Shown in pieces: positions 55,773 to 64,000 of a DNA stretch of 64,000 nucleotides. How positions within the stretch are numbered: the first letter of the stretch is position 1; every line of letters starts with the position of its first letter. The stretch comes from UBA4742 sp963785815 (GTDB taxonomy: Bacteria > Actinomycetota > Acidimicrobiia > Acidimicrobiales > Acidimicrobilacustridaceae). Below the pieces are notes generated by a model. It did no database searches. It was not told the DNA's origin and saw only the letters and a list, made by a program, of their open reading frames with translations. The position numbers and the translations under genes were made by a program. The stretch lies in contig CAWAWN010000003.1 of the NCBI GenBank assembly GCA_963785815.1, positions 868,001-932,000 on the forward strand, in the 5' to 3' direction.

Positions 55773-56977
55773 CGAGTTCGTTCCTTCTCTGATCGGAGGT
55801 CGAAGGCGATCTTCACGGCGCCTCGGGGGCCGGCGCCGGCGGCGTGGGCGATGGCGTCGGTGTAGCGGGCCAGGGAATAGGTGGCGCTGACCAGGCGGCC
55901 CAGGTCGGCCGCGGCCACCAGCTCGAAGGCCAGGTCGAAGGTGCGTCGAGGGGTGCCCTCGGGGCCGACGCTCTCGGTGCCGTAGGCGTAGGCCCCGGCC
56001 AGGGTGATCTCGCGCTGCCACAACCCGGTCAGGTCGACGTGGGTGTGGCCGGCCATGCCCACCATCGTGATCCGGCCCTTGGGGCGCACCACGGCCAGGG
56101 CGTCGGCCAGGCTCGACTCGCGGCCCACGCAGTCGACCACCACGTCGGCACCGCCGGTGAGGCGGATGATGTCGCCGTCGCCCAGGGCCATGGTGCCGGT
56201 GGCTCGGCGCACGGCTCGGCGCAGCTCGGCCGGCTCGACCACCGTGGTGGCACCCAGGTCTCGGGCCAGGTCGCGCTGGGCCGGGTACTTGGCCGCGGCC
56301 ACGATGGCGCCGGCCGGGGTGAGCCGCCGCAGCGCGGCGATGGTGAGCAGACCGAGGGTGCCCGAGCCGATGACGGCCACCGTGTCGCCCTCGGCCACCG
56401 CCGCGGCCAGGGCGCCGTGCACCGCGCAGGCGGTGGGCTCGACCATCACCGCGGCCTCGTCGCTCATGTCGTCGGGCACCGGGTGCAGCTGGCTGGCGTG
56501 GGCCACCATGGCGGTGGACCAACCGCCCCCCGTGTCGCAGCAGAACCCGGACTGCAGGCCCGGTTCGAGGTCGCCGAAGGCGATGCGCTCGCAGTTGCCC
56601 AGGTCGCCGCGGGCGCAGGCCGCGCAGGTGGGGGAGATGTGGCGAGCCACGCAGCCCAGCACTGGCTCGAGCACGACGCGGTCGGTGCCGTCGGTGCCGT
56701 CGCGGTCGGCCACCACCTCATGGCCAGGCACGAACGGGAACGAGACGATCGGCTCGAAGTAGCGCGACGAGGTGCCGTCGATGGTGGACAGGTCGCTGCC
56801 GCAGATGCCCGACAGGCGCGGCTTGATGCGCACCCAGTCGGGACCGGGCAGCTCGGGTGGGTCGATGTCGCGCAGGCGCAGGGGGCCCACCTTGGCTCCG
56901 CCGCCGGGCATGACGCGACCCGCGGCCATGGCCGCCGCGTAGCGCGGCACGTTGCGCCCGAACTCCAGCGCCTTCAC
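55769..56977 (-). CDS. Zinc-dependent medium-chain alcohol dehydrogenase
   Basis: 402 aa. The catalytic-zinc Cys is in SGICGSDLST and the His-Glu pair in FVPGHEVVAD. A Cys-rich structural zinc site follows (CAACARGDLGNC), then the Rossmann motif AVIGSGTLGLLTIAAL. It oxidises or reduces an alcohol/aldehyde. GTG at 56977 overlaps the stop of the acyl-reductase fusion, and the end overlaps the LarA-like ATG. Substrate likely the fatty alcohol, aldehyde or a hydroxyacid made within the operon. Confidence 0.85.
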   Translation of the reverse strand: MKALEFGRNVPRYAAAMAAGRVMPGGGAKVGPLRLRDIDPPELPGPDWVRIKPRLSGICGSDLSTIDGTSSRYFEPIVSFPFVPGHEVVADRDGTDGTDRVVLEPVLGCVARHISPTCAACARGDLGNCERIAFGDLEPGLQSGFCCDTGGGWSTAMVAHASQLHPVPDDMSDEAAVMVEPTACAVHGALAAAVAEGDTVAVIGSGTLGLLTIAALRRLTPAGAIVAAAKYPAQRDLARDLGATTVVEPAELRRAVRRATGTMALGDGDIIRLTGGADVVVDCVGRESSLADALAVVRPKGRITMVGMAGHTHVDLTGLWQREITLAGAYAYGTESVGPEGTPRRTFDLAFELVAAADLGRLVSATYSLARYTDAIAHAAGAGPRGAVKIAFDLRSEKERTR

Positions 56978-59376
56978 GGCCGGGTCCCTTGGGCCATCGC
57001 CCGGCTGGCCGCGTCGCGCTCGTGGGCCCGGGCGCCGATGGGCACCAGCACGCGGGGCGCGCCGGTCGACTTGGCCCAGTGCTCGACCAGCCAGCCCCGC
57101 TTGCGGGCCAGGGTGGCCAGGCGGGTCTCGGGGTTGACCGCCACCGGGAAGCCGACCGCTTCGAGCATGGGCAGGTCGCTGGTGGAGTCGGCGTAGGCGA
57201 CGGCTTCGCGCAGGTCGAGGTCGTTGGCCTCGGCGAAGTCCATCAGGGCCTGGGCCCGGGTCTCCCCTGTGGGCGGCACCTGGGCGAGCTCCCCGTCGTA
57301 GGTGCCGTCGGCGCGCTGGCCCAGCGAGGCGCACACCATGTCGTCGAACAGCGGGCGCAGTGGTTCCACCACGAAGTCGAGGGCGCCGGTGATCAGCACG
57401 GTGCGATGGCCGAGCCGTCGGTGCTCGCGCACCCGGCGGATGGCGGCCGGGAACGACTTGGCCAGGATGAGCTGGCTGAACATCTCGGCCGCGTCCTGGT
57501 CGATCTGGTCGATGGGGGCGTGGTCGTAGCGCCGGTAGAAGAGGCGGAGGAAGTCGCTGCGGTCCTTGCGGTCGAGGGCCAGCAGCGACGGGGCCTCCGC
57601 CAGGGTGCGGGCCACGAAGCGCAGCCGCTCGTCGCGGGGCAGTCGGCGGGTGGCCAGCCACGAGTAGGACGCCACCACGTTGGAGGCGATGAGGGTGTTC
57701 TCCAGGTCGAAGGCGGCGAGCTGGCGATCAGGCGACAGCACCTGGCCTCGCAGGCGCTCGGCCCGGTTGGGACCGACCCGCCCACCCGGGGTGGTGCGCA
57801 CCCGGCCGTGCTCGACCACCGACGGCAGGTGCACCTCGCGCACGTAGTGGGTCCAGTCGATCACCCGGGGGTCGAAACCGAACCGGGCCTGGTCCTCGGG
57901 GGTCTGGGCGTCCCACAGGGCCAACAGCCGTTCCAGGCCGTACACCGCCTCGCACTCGGCATAGGCCCCGTACAGCTCGACGTAGCCCAGGGCCCGCTCG
58001 GCCTCCTCGCGGCGCTCCTCGATGGTCGCGCCGAGCTCGGCCTGGCGGCCCCGCAGGGGCAGGGCGGTGAGCACCTTCTCGGCCCGCTCCAGGGTGGTCT
58101 TGGCCCGGCTGAGCTGGGTCTGCACCCGACCCCGGCCCGGGAACGACCAGGTGGGCACCACGATGGGTTGGCCCTCGTGGTCGTAGAGCGGGTGCTCGAG
58201 GAACCAGGTGCTGACCAGGTCGACCAGGCGGCGGTAGCGCAGCGGGTTCTGCGACCCCGACGCCACCTGCACCACCTCGGGCACGGCCGCCCCGGCGTCG
58301 TCGCGCGCGGGGCCCTTGGCCGCCACCGCGATCAACGCCCCCACCACCAGGTCGACGGGGATGACGTCGACGATGCCTTCGGGCACGCCCGGGAACTCCT
58401 TGAGCAGCCCGCGGGCGTAGGAGATGATCACCGGCTCGGCCATGCGGAAGCCGCGGATCCAGCCCGGGCGCGGCTCGGCCAGGGCCGACTCGATGATCGA
58501 CGGGCGCACGATGCTGATGGGCACGTCGCCGTGGGTCTCGACCAGGGCCCGCTCGCCCAGCGCCTTGGTGTAGGCGTAGGCGTCGGGCCAGCCGAGCGAG
58601 GCCGCCCGGGCCCGGCCCGCCTCGACCAGCCGGTCGCTCACCCAGCGGGCCCGCAGCTGCTCGGTCTTGGAGGCCAGCGCGGGGGTGCCGGCCGCCCCCA
58701 GCTCGGCGCGGGCCGCCTTGGCGAACCGGGCCAGCTCCTCGGGGGTGCGGCTCTGGGCCTCGGCGTCGCTGCGGGCCCGGCGGGCGCCGTCCACCTCGGC
58801 CCGCCAGCTCACGTCCACGAAGAACGGGCTCTCGTCCACCATCTGCTCGAGGGCGGCGCCGCGGCGGTTGCCGGCCACGTAGCAGGTGGACACGGCCACC
58901 AGGTGCGGCGTCACGCCCAGGTCGTTGAGGGTGGCCGCGATGCGCATGGGACCGAGCAGGTTGACCTCGACCGCCGAGTCGAGCGGCGAGTCGAACGAGA
59001 CGGTGGCCGCCGAGTGGATGACGATGTCGCAGCTGGCCAGCACGGCCCGGCCGGCCTCGTCCAGGCCCAGGCCGTCGCGGCTCACGTCGCCGGCCACCGC
59101 CGAGAGGCGCCGGGCGATGAGGTCGTCGAAGGTGGTGGTGCGACCCCCCGCCTCGCCCGGCCCCGAGTGCTCGGCCCGCAGCCGGTCGAAGGCGTCGTTC
59201 TTGACGATCTCGCGGGCCACCCGCTGCGCCACGGTGGAGCGCTTGCCGGCCCGCACGAGCAGCACGACCTCGCAGTCGGGCACCTCGCGCAGCAGCCGCT
59301 CGACCAGGGCCGTGCCCAGGAAGCCGGTGGCGCCGGTGACGAACAGGCGCTTGCCGGCGAGGGTCTCGGCGATCAT
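56974..59376 (-). CDS. Fatty-acyl reductase (SDR-type) fused to HAD-IB phosphatase
   Basis: 800 aa. The N-terminal NAD-binding_4/FAR domain has TGATGFLG (14-21) and YxxxK at Tyr267/Lys271, as in acyl-CoA reductases. A middle FAR-C-like region (about 380-520) follows. The C-terminal HAD-IB domain (about 552-790) has FDLENT (556-561) where FDxDxT is expected; the second Asp is Glu. DSTSDLPMLEAVG is the distal HAD motif. It probably reduces an acyl thioester to aldehyde or alcohol and handles a phosphate. It is the first gene of the lipid operon, ATG at 59376. Confidence 0.85.
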   Translation of the reverse strand: MIAETLAGKRLFVTGATGFLGTALVERLLREVPDCEVVLLVRAGKRSTVAQRVAREIVKNDAFDRLRAEHSGPGEAGGRTTTFDDLIARRLSAVAGDVSRDGLGLDEAGRAVLASCDIVIHSAATVSFDSPLDSAVEVNLLGPMRIAATLNDLGVTPHLVAVSTCYVAGNRRGAALEQMVDESPFFVDVSWRAEVDGARRARSDAEAQSRTPEELARFAKAARAELGAAGTPALASKTEQLRARWVSDRLVEAGRARAASLGWPDAYAYTKALGERALVETHGDVPISIVRPSIIESALAEPRPGWIRGFRMAEPVIISYARGLLKEFPGVPEGIVDVIPVDLVVGALIAVAAKGPARDDAGAAVPEVVQVASGSQNPLRYRRLVDLVSTWFLEHPLYDHEGQPIVVPTWSFPGRGRVQTQLSRAKTTLERAEKVLTALPLRGRQAELGATIEERREEAERALGYVELYGAYAECEAVYGLERLLALWDAQTPEDQARFGFDPRVIDWTHYVREVHLPSVVEHGRVRTTPGGRVGPNRAERLRGQVLSPDRQLAAFDLENTLIASNVVASYSWLATRRLPRDERLRFVARTLAEAPSLLALDRKDRSDFLRLFYRRYDHAPIDQIDQDAAEMFSQLILAKSFPAAIRRVREHRRLGHRTVLITGALDFVVEPLRPLFDDMVCASLGQRADGTYDGELAQVPPTGETRAQALMDFAEANDLDLREAVAYADSTSDLPMLEAVGFPVAVNPETRLATLARKRGWLVEHWAKSTGAPRVLVPIGARAHERDAASRAMAQGTRP

Positions 59377-59398
59377 CCCCCTGTTCTAGCAAAGATCC

Positions 59399-59414
59399 TC
59401 TACCATTTGGTAGA
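59399..59414. promoter_or_regulatory. Predicted TetR operator at the lipid-operon promoter
   Basis: TCTACCA-TT-TGGTAGA is a 7+7 bp inverted repeat that ends on the first base of the TetR start codon and lies 23 bp from the divergent acyl-reductase start. This position predicts a repressor of both genes. Confidence 0.75.
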
Positions 59415-60007
59415 TGACGACCAGGGACCGGGTGCTGGAGACGGCGTTGGTGTCGTTCGGCACCCGCGGCTACGAGGCCACGTCCCTCGACCAGGTGGCG
59501 GTCGAGCTCGGCATCCGCAAGCAGACCATCCTCTACTACTTCCCGTCCAAAGCCGACCTGCTCGACGCCGTGATCGACGTGGGGTCGGCGTCGCTGGTGG
59601 AGACGCTGGAGGCGGCGTTGAGCGACGCCGGATCGGGGTGGGAGCGCATGGAGGCGGTGATCCGCTCGGTGTTCCGCCTGGCCCTGCGCCGCCCCGAGCT
59701 GCTGGGCCTGCTGCGGGAGGTCAGCCGGCTGGGCGCCCCCACCGCCACCCGGTTGAGCGACAACCTGGAGCCGCTGGTCAAGCGGGCCCGCGAGTTCCTC
59801 GAGGCCGAGATGGCCGCCGGCCGCTTCCGCACCACCGATGCCCGCCTGCTGCTGCTGTCCACCTACTCGACGGTGCTGGGCGTCGCCACCGAGGTGGAGG
59901 TGCTGCGGGCTGTGGGCATCGAGCCCACCCTGCGGTCGATGGTGGTGCGCCGCCGCGAGCTGCTGCGCTTCCTGCACTCGGCACTGGTGGTCGGGCCACC
60001 GGCCTGA
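59414..60007 (+). CDS. TetR-family regulator of the lipid operon
   Basis: 197 aa. N-terminal HTH: ATSLDQVAVELGIRKQTILYYF. The rest is helical and ligand-binding. It is transcribed divergently from the acyl-reductase operon across a 37-bp gap containing a palindrome, so it most likely represses that operon and itself. The ligand is unknown (fatty acyl-CoA is typical). ATG at 59414 directly follows the operator, so the mRNA may be leaderless. Confidence 0.9.
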   Translation: MTTRDRVLETALVSFGTRGYEATSLDQVAVELGIRKQTILYYFPSKADLLDAVIDVGSASLVETLEAALSDAGSGWERMEAVIRSVFRLALRRPELLGLLREVSRLGAPTATRLSDNLEPLVKRAREFLEAEMAAGRFRTTDARLLLLSTYSTVLGVATEVEVLRAVGIEPTLRSMVVRRRELLRFLHSALVVGPPA

Positions 60008-60043
60008 GGCGTGGTCGACGCCGCCTCAGAGGCTGGTCGGGCG

Positions 60044-60076
60044 GATCGGGCTCAGGCGGAGATCGGGCTCAGGCGG
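60044..60076. repeat. 16-bp direct repeat at the SMP-30 3' end
   Basis: GATCGGGCTCAGGCGG occurs at 60044-60059 and 60061-60076. The second copy contains the stop codon of the SMP-30 gene and the first supplies a spare stop. It is probably a small tandem duplication with no regulatory meaning. Confidence 0.6.
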
Positions 60077-60959
60077 GGGGCAGGCCGAGGTCGGCCACCG
60101 GGGAGGCCGAGCCGGTCGATCCGGCGGCGCCGATGTCGACGTGCACCGCCTCGATGCGCCCCGAGCACAGCTCGAGGGTCTTGGCCGGGTCTGACGACTC
60201 GGCCGTGCAGATGTAGAGGGTCTGGCCGTCGTCGCCGCCCAGGGCGCAGGCGTAGGGGTTGCGCGAGGTGGGGATCCACTCGACCGGTCCCGCGCCCTGC
60301 ACCACCCGCATCACGCCCCGGTTCACGGGATCGGCCACCCAGATGCCGCCCGCCGCGTCCAGGCAGATGCCGTCGGGGACGTTGGGGCGCAGGTCGGCCC
60401 AGACCCGCGGGTTGGCCAGCGAGCCGTCCTCGTTGAGGTCGTAGGCCGACAGGCGCTGGGCGAACGACTCGGCCACGACCAGGGTGCGGCCCCCGTCGGC
60501 GATGACCATGCCGTTGGGGAACAGGAGCTGCTCGGCCACCACCCAGGCCTCGCCGTCAGGCTCGACGCAGACCAGGTTGGTGCTCGTGGCCTCGGCCCCG
60601 GCGTCGATGTCGAACCCGTAGTTGCCCACGTAGGCGCGGCCCTGGTCGTCCACCACCATGTCGTTGCAGTGGAAGGCGGCCAGCGGGCTCAGGTCGGCCA
60701 CCTCCACCAGGCCACCGGGGTCGAGGCGCTGCAGCTTGCGGGTGACCATGGCGACCACCAGGAGCCGCCCGTCGGGCAGCCATCCCAGGCCGGCCGGCAT
60801 GTCGGGCGTCTCCAGCTCGATGTGGGGCTCGCCGTCGGTGGCCATGGAGAAGACCCGCCGGGCGTGGACGTCGGAGAACCACAGCTTGCCGTCGTGCCAA
60901 CGGGGGCACTCGGGGTAGACCAGTTGGTCGAGCAGGACAGCTGGGGTTCGGTCAGCCAT
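60069..60959 (-). CDS. SMP-30/gluconolactonase-like hydrolase
   Basis: 296 aa six-bladed beta-propeller: VYPECPRWHDGKLWFSDV, MPAGLGWLPDGRLLVVAM, CNDMVVDDQGRAYVGNYG, PNGMVIADGGRTLVVAES and VPDGICLDAAGGIWVAD. Conserved Glu (PECPRW), Asn (FHCNDM, LFPNGM) and Asp (VPDGICL) are the usual divalent-metal ligands. Hydrolyses lactones. The MFS exporter gene ends 57 bp upstream on the same strand, so they may share a transcript. Confidence 0.88.
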   Translation of the reverse strand: MADRTPAVLLDQLVYPECPRWHDGKLWFSDVHARRVFSMATDGEPHIELETPDMPAGLGWLPDGRLLVVAMVTRKLQRLDPGGLVEVADLSPLAAFHCNDMVVDDQGRAYVGNYGFDIDAGAEATSTNLVCVEPDGEAWVVAEQLLFPNGMVIADGGRTLVVAESFAQRLSAYDLNEDGSLANPRVWADLRPNVPDGICLDAAGGIWVADPVNRGVMRVVQGAGPVEWIPTSRNPYACALGGDDGQTLYICTAESSDPAKTLELCSGRIEAVHVDIGAAGSTGSASPVADLGLPPA

Positions 60960-61015
60960 GGGTGCTCCGGCGGAGGGATTTCGGGCCCGAGGATCGTACC
61001 GTCATGTGGCCGATG

Positions 61016-62305
61016 TCACCGATTCGACGAGTGATCGTGGAGGTCGGCGAAGGGCACGAGGAGGGCCGCGACCACGGCGCCGAACAGCAGCACGAACGAG
61101 ACCGAGGTGGCGTCGATCACCGGGCCGGCGATGAGTCCGCCGATGGCGACCGTGCCGCCGAAGGCCATGAGCCACAGGGCCATGACCCGCCCGCGCACCT
61201 GGTTGTCGAGGCGGGCCTGGAGCACGGTGGACAGCGAGGTGACGGTGGCGAAGTAGCAGTAGCCGACGCAGAACACGATGGGGAAGGCCAGGGGCACCGA
61301 CCGCACCGCGGCCAGGGCGGCCAGGAACACGGCGAAGCCGCCGAGCCCGGCGCGCACCACCCGCTCGAGCGGGCGCTGGGCCAGGAAGGTGCCGATCGAC
61401 AGGGCGCCCACCACCGCCCCGGTGCCGAAGGTGGCGTAGAAGAGGCCGTAGGTGGTGTGGGCCGGGTCGATGCCCAGGTTCTGCTCGGCCAGGGTGGGCA
61501 TCTGCACCACGAAGGCCAGGCTGAACAGCGAGAACAGGGTCATGACCGCCAGGCACCGGCCGACGACCCGGTCGTGTCGGGCCACCACGAACCCGCCGAG
61601 GATGCGGCGCAGGCCCTGGGGCTCGTCGGGGTTGGGGATCACGGCGGGGATCACCACGATGAGCAGGGCGCCGATGATGAACAGGTAGCTGACGGCGTTG
61701 CCCACGAACACCCAGGACACGCCCCAGCGGGCGTAGATGAGGCTGCCGATGGCGGGGCCCACCACACGGGACAGGTTCATGTTCACCGAGTTGAGGGACA
61801 CGGCGCCGTTGAGGTCGCGTTCCTCGACCAGTTCGGGCATCACCGAGCTGTAGGCGGGGGCGTACACGGCCTGGCCGATGCCCATGGCCAGCACGAAGGC
61901 CACCAACACGATCTCGGACGGGTGGGGCAGGCGGGTGATCCAGGCGATGCCCAGGGCGAAGGCGGTCTGCTCGACCGAGACCCAGATGATGAGCCACTTG
62001 CGGTCGAAGCGGTCGGCCAGGGCGCCGCCGACGATCGACAAGAGCATGAGGGGGATGAGCTGGGCGAAGGAGAGCACGCTCACGAACGTGGCCGAGTGGG
62101 TCAGCGAGTAGCCGTAGGCGCCGAGCACCACGGTCTGCATCCAGCTGCCGACGTTGGACAGCAGGGCGCCGAAGAAGACACGGCGGAAGACCGGGTAGCT
62201 GAGGGCGGCGCGGGCGGTGCCCGGGGCGAAGGGCCGGTCGCCTTCGAGGAGGGCTTCCTCGGAGTCCTCGACGGTGAGGTGCGGCTCACGCACGGACTCG
62301 CTCAC
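61016..62305 (-). CDS. MFS transporter (EntS/MFS_3-like)
   Basis: 429 aa, about 11-12 transmembrane helices. Family motifs are RRVFFGALLSNVGSWMQTVVLGAYGY, GGALADRFDRKW (motif A), VMPELVEERDLNGAVSLNSVNMNLSRVVGPAIG and QARLDNQVRGRVMALWLM. This MFS_3 pattern is typical of siderophore or drug exporters. The substrate is unknown. The downstream gene in the same direction is the SMP-30 hydrolase. Confidence 0.9.
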   Translation of the reverse strand: MSESVREPHLTVEDSEEALLEGDRPFAPGTARAALSYPVFRRVFFGALLSNVGSWMQTVVLGAYGYSLTHSATFVSVLSFAQLIPLMLLSIVGGALADRFDRKWLIIWVSVEQTAFALGIAWITRLPHPSEIVLVAFVLAMGIGQAVYAPAYSSVMPELVEERDLNGAVSLNSVNMNLSRVVGPAIGSLIYARWGVSWVFVGNAVSYLFIIGALLIVVIPAVIPNPDEPQGLRRILGGFVVARHDRVVGRCLAVMTLFSLFSLAFVVQMPTLAEQNLGIDPAHTTYGLFYATFGTGAVVGALSIGTFLAQRPLERVVRAGLGGFAVFLAALAAVRSVPLAFPIVFCVGYCYFATVTSLSTVLQARLDNQVRGRVMALWLMAFGGTVAIGGLIAGPVIDATSVSFVLLFGAVVAALLVPFADLHDHSSNR

Positions 62306-62434
62306 CGGTGGTCACCCCTCCCTGGGTCGTGGCGGGACCGGCGCCGGTGCGGACGAGGCCCCCTGTGAGGTTAAGGGGCGCCACCGGGCTTGCCGCACGA
62401 GTTCGACGGCGGGGTTGGCTGGCGCTTGGGGGTT

Positions 62435-63166
62435 TCAGCCGCTCGGCGGGCTGAGGCAGAACTGGAGGTAGAAGTAGTGGGCGGGTGGGTTCCTGTCCAC
62501 GCCGCTGCGGTAGTCGGGCTCGTTGGCCAGGTCCTGCGCCTCCGATACGACGCTTTTCGCCCAGGACGCAAGATCCAGGAACACCCCGAGGTCAGGCCAT
62601 CTCGCGTCCGCCAGCTGAAGGATGGCGTTTCGCTCGATGGCGGTGACCAGATCGTCGCCGTTCAGACCCCTCAAACCATCCGGATCAGGGGGGCTGTGGG
62701 CGTCCTTCAGGTTCTCTTGGATGAACTGGCAGGCCAGGTCCTTCGCGGTGCTCGTGGCGATGGCTACGGCCCCTGTTCTGAGTTGCGCGGGGGCGGAGGG
62801 CGCGGCGTTGTCAGCGACGTTCGTCCTGGCCGCCTGTTCGAGTGAACTCCCGCTGGTGGCCTCGAGGCGACGGGCCGTCGCTGCCGCCGTCGCATTCGCG
62901 AGAGTCTGCTCGATGGTCCTCAGGCTCTGCGTCTCCTTCGGGTTCAGCGAGCTCGCGTGCTCGAGCGTGCTCCTGTCCTTCACGAGCTGAGAGAGGTCCG
63001 TGGAGGACGCCTGATGACCGTCGGCCAGACTTTCGCCCACCGCGCTGGCCGACTGCTCGCCGCGTTCGGCGACCTCGCCCAGGTCAGGGTCGCACGCAAC
63101 CGTCAGCAGGCCGATGACGATCACAACGCCCAACAGTGCGGTGGCACGGCTTCTCGATACCCGCAT
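62435..63166 (-). CDS. Predicted lipoprotein of unknown function
   Basis: 243 aa. The signal peptide ends in a lipobox (GLLTVAC; Cys25), so it is probably anchored outside the membrane. The mature part is helical and rich in Ala/Ser/Gln, with two late Cys (LACQF and FCLSPP). No family is recognised. GGAGGG lies 8 bp before the ATG at 63166. It is divergent from the CBS gene and lies upstream of the MFS gene in the same direction, with a ~130-bp gap. Confidence 0.75.
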   Translation of the reverse strand: MRVSRSRATALLGVVIVIGLLTVACDPDLGEVAERGEQSASAVGESLADGHQASSTDLSQLVKDRSTLEHASSLNPKETQSLRTIEQTLANATAAATARRLEATSGSSLEQAARTNVADNAAPSAPAQLRTGAVAIATSTAKDLACQFIQENLKDAHSPPDPDGLRGLNGDDLVTAIERNAILQLADARWPDLGVFLDLASWAKSVVSEAQDLANEPDYRSGVDRNPPAHYFYLQFCLSPPSG

Positions 63167-63362
63167 GTCGCCCTCCCTCCGGGACCCGGACGGACACCCA
63201 TGGGTGGTCCTGAGTTCCTGTGAGCCGCCGAACGACCGATGATAGGCGACTGGCACCGGCCGTGGCTGGCCCTCGCGGACACCGAGGCGCGGGCCTGGCA
63301 GAATGGGGTCGACCCATTCCGGGGGCCGCCGGGGGCGGCGTCCCGACTGGAGGTGAGCTGCC

Positions 63363-63797
63363 GTGTTCGTCAGGCACATCCTCGAGGGCAAGGGCACCGG
63401 CGTGGCCACCGTGCCCGGCGACGTCACCATGGCCCAGGTCGCGGCCGCATTGGCCGAGCACGGCATCGGGGCCCTGGTGGTGTCCGATGATGGCGAGACC
63501 ATCGCGGGCATCGTGTCCGAGCGCGACCTGGCCCGGGCGGTGGCGTCCCGCGGCCCCGATGCGCTGTCCATGCCGGTGGCGCAGGCCATGACCGCCGAGG
63601 TGCGCACCTGCGCGCCCGACGACACGGTCGAGAGCGTGATGGAGACGATGACGTCGCGGCGCATCCGGCATCTGCCGGTGGTGGTCGACGGGCACCTGGC
63701 CGGCCTGGTCAGCATCGGCGATGTGGTCAAGCACCGCCTGGCCGAGCTCCAGTCCGAGAGCCAGACCCTGCACGACTACCTCTACTCAGGCCGCTAG
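63363..63797 (+). CDS. Tandem CBS-domain protein
   Basis: 144 aa, two CBS modules: GTGVATVPGDVTMAQVAAALAEHGIGALVV followed by GIVSERDLARAV, and MTAEVRTCAPDDTVESVMETM followed by RRIRHLPVV and GLVSIGDVVKHRL. Such small proteins bind adenine nucleotides and sense energy status. The GTG start is preceded by GGAGGTGAG. The partner is unknown; the gene stands alone. Confidence 0.9.
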   Translation: MFVRHILEGKGTGVATVPGDVTMAQVAAALAEHGIGALVVSDDGETIAGIVSERDLARAVASRGPDALSMPVAQAMTAEVRTCAPDDTVESVMETMTSRRIRHLPVVVDGHLAGLVSIGDVVKHRLAELQSESQTLHDYLYSGR

Positions 63798-63824
63798 ACC
63801 ACGGGGGATCGCGAGGCCAACGAA

Positions 63825-64000
63825 TCAGCCCGTGGGCAGGATTGGGTCGGTGGTGGTTGTCGTGGGCATCTCGATCACGGCACTCGAAGGGGTGAAGGCG
63901 AGGCAGTTCGGGCGATCGATGGTCTTCGTCTTGGACGGGACGATGACCATCACGGGCGGTGGCGAAGGGTTGAAGCAGGCGCGAGCGATGACACGGGCGT
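63825..64000 (-). CDS. Partial hypothetical protein, C-terminal 58 codons
   Basis: The open frame runs off the right edge and ends at 63825-63827. The tail is rich in Pro/Thr (VIEMPTTTTTDPILPTG), with two Cys (ARACFNPSPP, RPNCLAF). Such tails are common in secreted or envelope proteins of actinobacteria. Nothing else can be said from this fragment. Confidence 0.5.
   Translation of the reverse strand, partial: ARVIARACFNPSPPPVMVIVPSKTKTIDRPNCLAFTPSSAVIEMPTTTTTDPILPTG

Noticed and set aside
56989..60216. A 1075-codon open frame on the plus strand opposite the acyl-reductase gene (and similar long frames, for example 1435-3390 and 25230-28415)
   Set aside because: In GC-rich genomes, antisense frames of real genes lack stops. 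These have low-complexity Gly/Ala/Arg/His sequence and no domains, while the opposite strand carries clear enzyme motifs.

Overview
The window is 64 kb of very GC-rich bacterial DNA. It has frequent GTG starts, many 4-bp ATGA/GTGA gene overlaps, actinobacterial families (CsoR, DUF2510, LpqC-like esterase, acyl-CoA enzymes, a DUF222 remnant) and short gaps. This points to the phylum Actinomycetota. The many acyl-CoA/lipid genes and the lactate-racemase-like operon hint at Acidimicrobiia, but I infer that placement rather than see it. No rRNA, CRISPR array, complete transposon, phage or integrase was found. Two tRNA genes are present (Cys-GCA, Val-GAC).

Layout. 1-9.4 kb: metal-responsive csoR-permease operon with a palindromic operator, SDR, ATP-sulfurylase-like/APS-kinase fusion, hydrolase, tRNA-Cys, enolase-superfamily enzyme, PiT phosphate transporter with its DUF47 partner, second hydrolase, pentapeptide-repeat protein. 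9.5-14.2 kb: tRNA-Val followed directly by a catabolic gene block (VOC, SDR, FAD monooxygenase, enoyl-CoA hydratase, and the first ~23 codons of a second monooxygenase cut off at the tRNA end) with a frameshifted TetR gene; it looks like an acquired segment. 14.3-18.2 kb: flavoprotein, DsrE/DUF4242 pair, tandem HD-GYP-LuxR regulator. 18.3-23.9 kb: a CarH-like B12-binding photoregulator and a tightly coupled five-ORF operon (33-aa ORF, SDR, amine-oxidase-like flavoprotein, DUF1365, CFA-like methyltransferase) sharing a TTAGYGCTAA operator. 23.9-36.5 kb: esterase, phosphotransferase, frameshifted molybdopterin oxidoreductase, J-domain protein, acyl-CoA dehydrogenase/ligase pair, quinone oxidoreductase, sulfotransferase, citrate synthase. 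36.7-39.6 kb: modABC molybdate importer ending in a bidirectional terminator. 39.6-50.2 kb: YceI, carboxyltransferase, LysR, HAD-PlsC fusion, two small stress-type proteins, HNH-nuclease remnant, GGDEF protein, aconitase with divergent GntR regulator. 50.3-53.0 kb: three low-complexity envelope proteins. 53.2-60.0 kb: a four-gene lipid operon (acyl reductase-HAD fusion, zinc dehydrogenase, lactate-racemase-like protein, PlsC acyltransferase) under a divergent TetR with a palindrome at its start codon. 60.1-64 kb: SMP-30 hydrolase, MFS exporter, lipoprotein, CBS protein, partial ORF.

The two most interesting systems are the predicted light/B12-controlled membrane-lipid operon (18.3-23.9 kb) and the reductase-dehydrogenase-LarA-acyltransferase operon (53.2-60.0 kb), whose combined product I cannot name. 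Three genes (the TetR, the molybdopterin oxidoreductase and modA) each carry an apparent +1 insertion; whether these are real mutations or assembly errors cannot be decided from the sequence alone.
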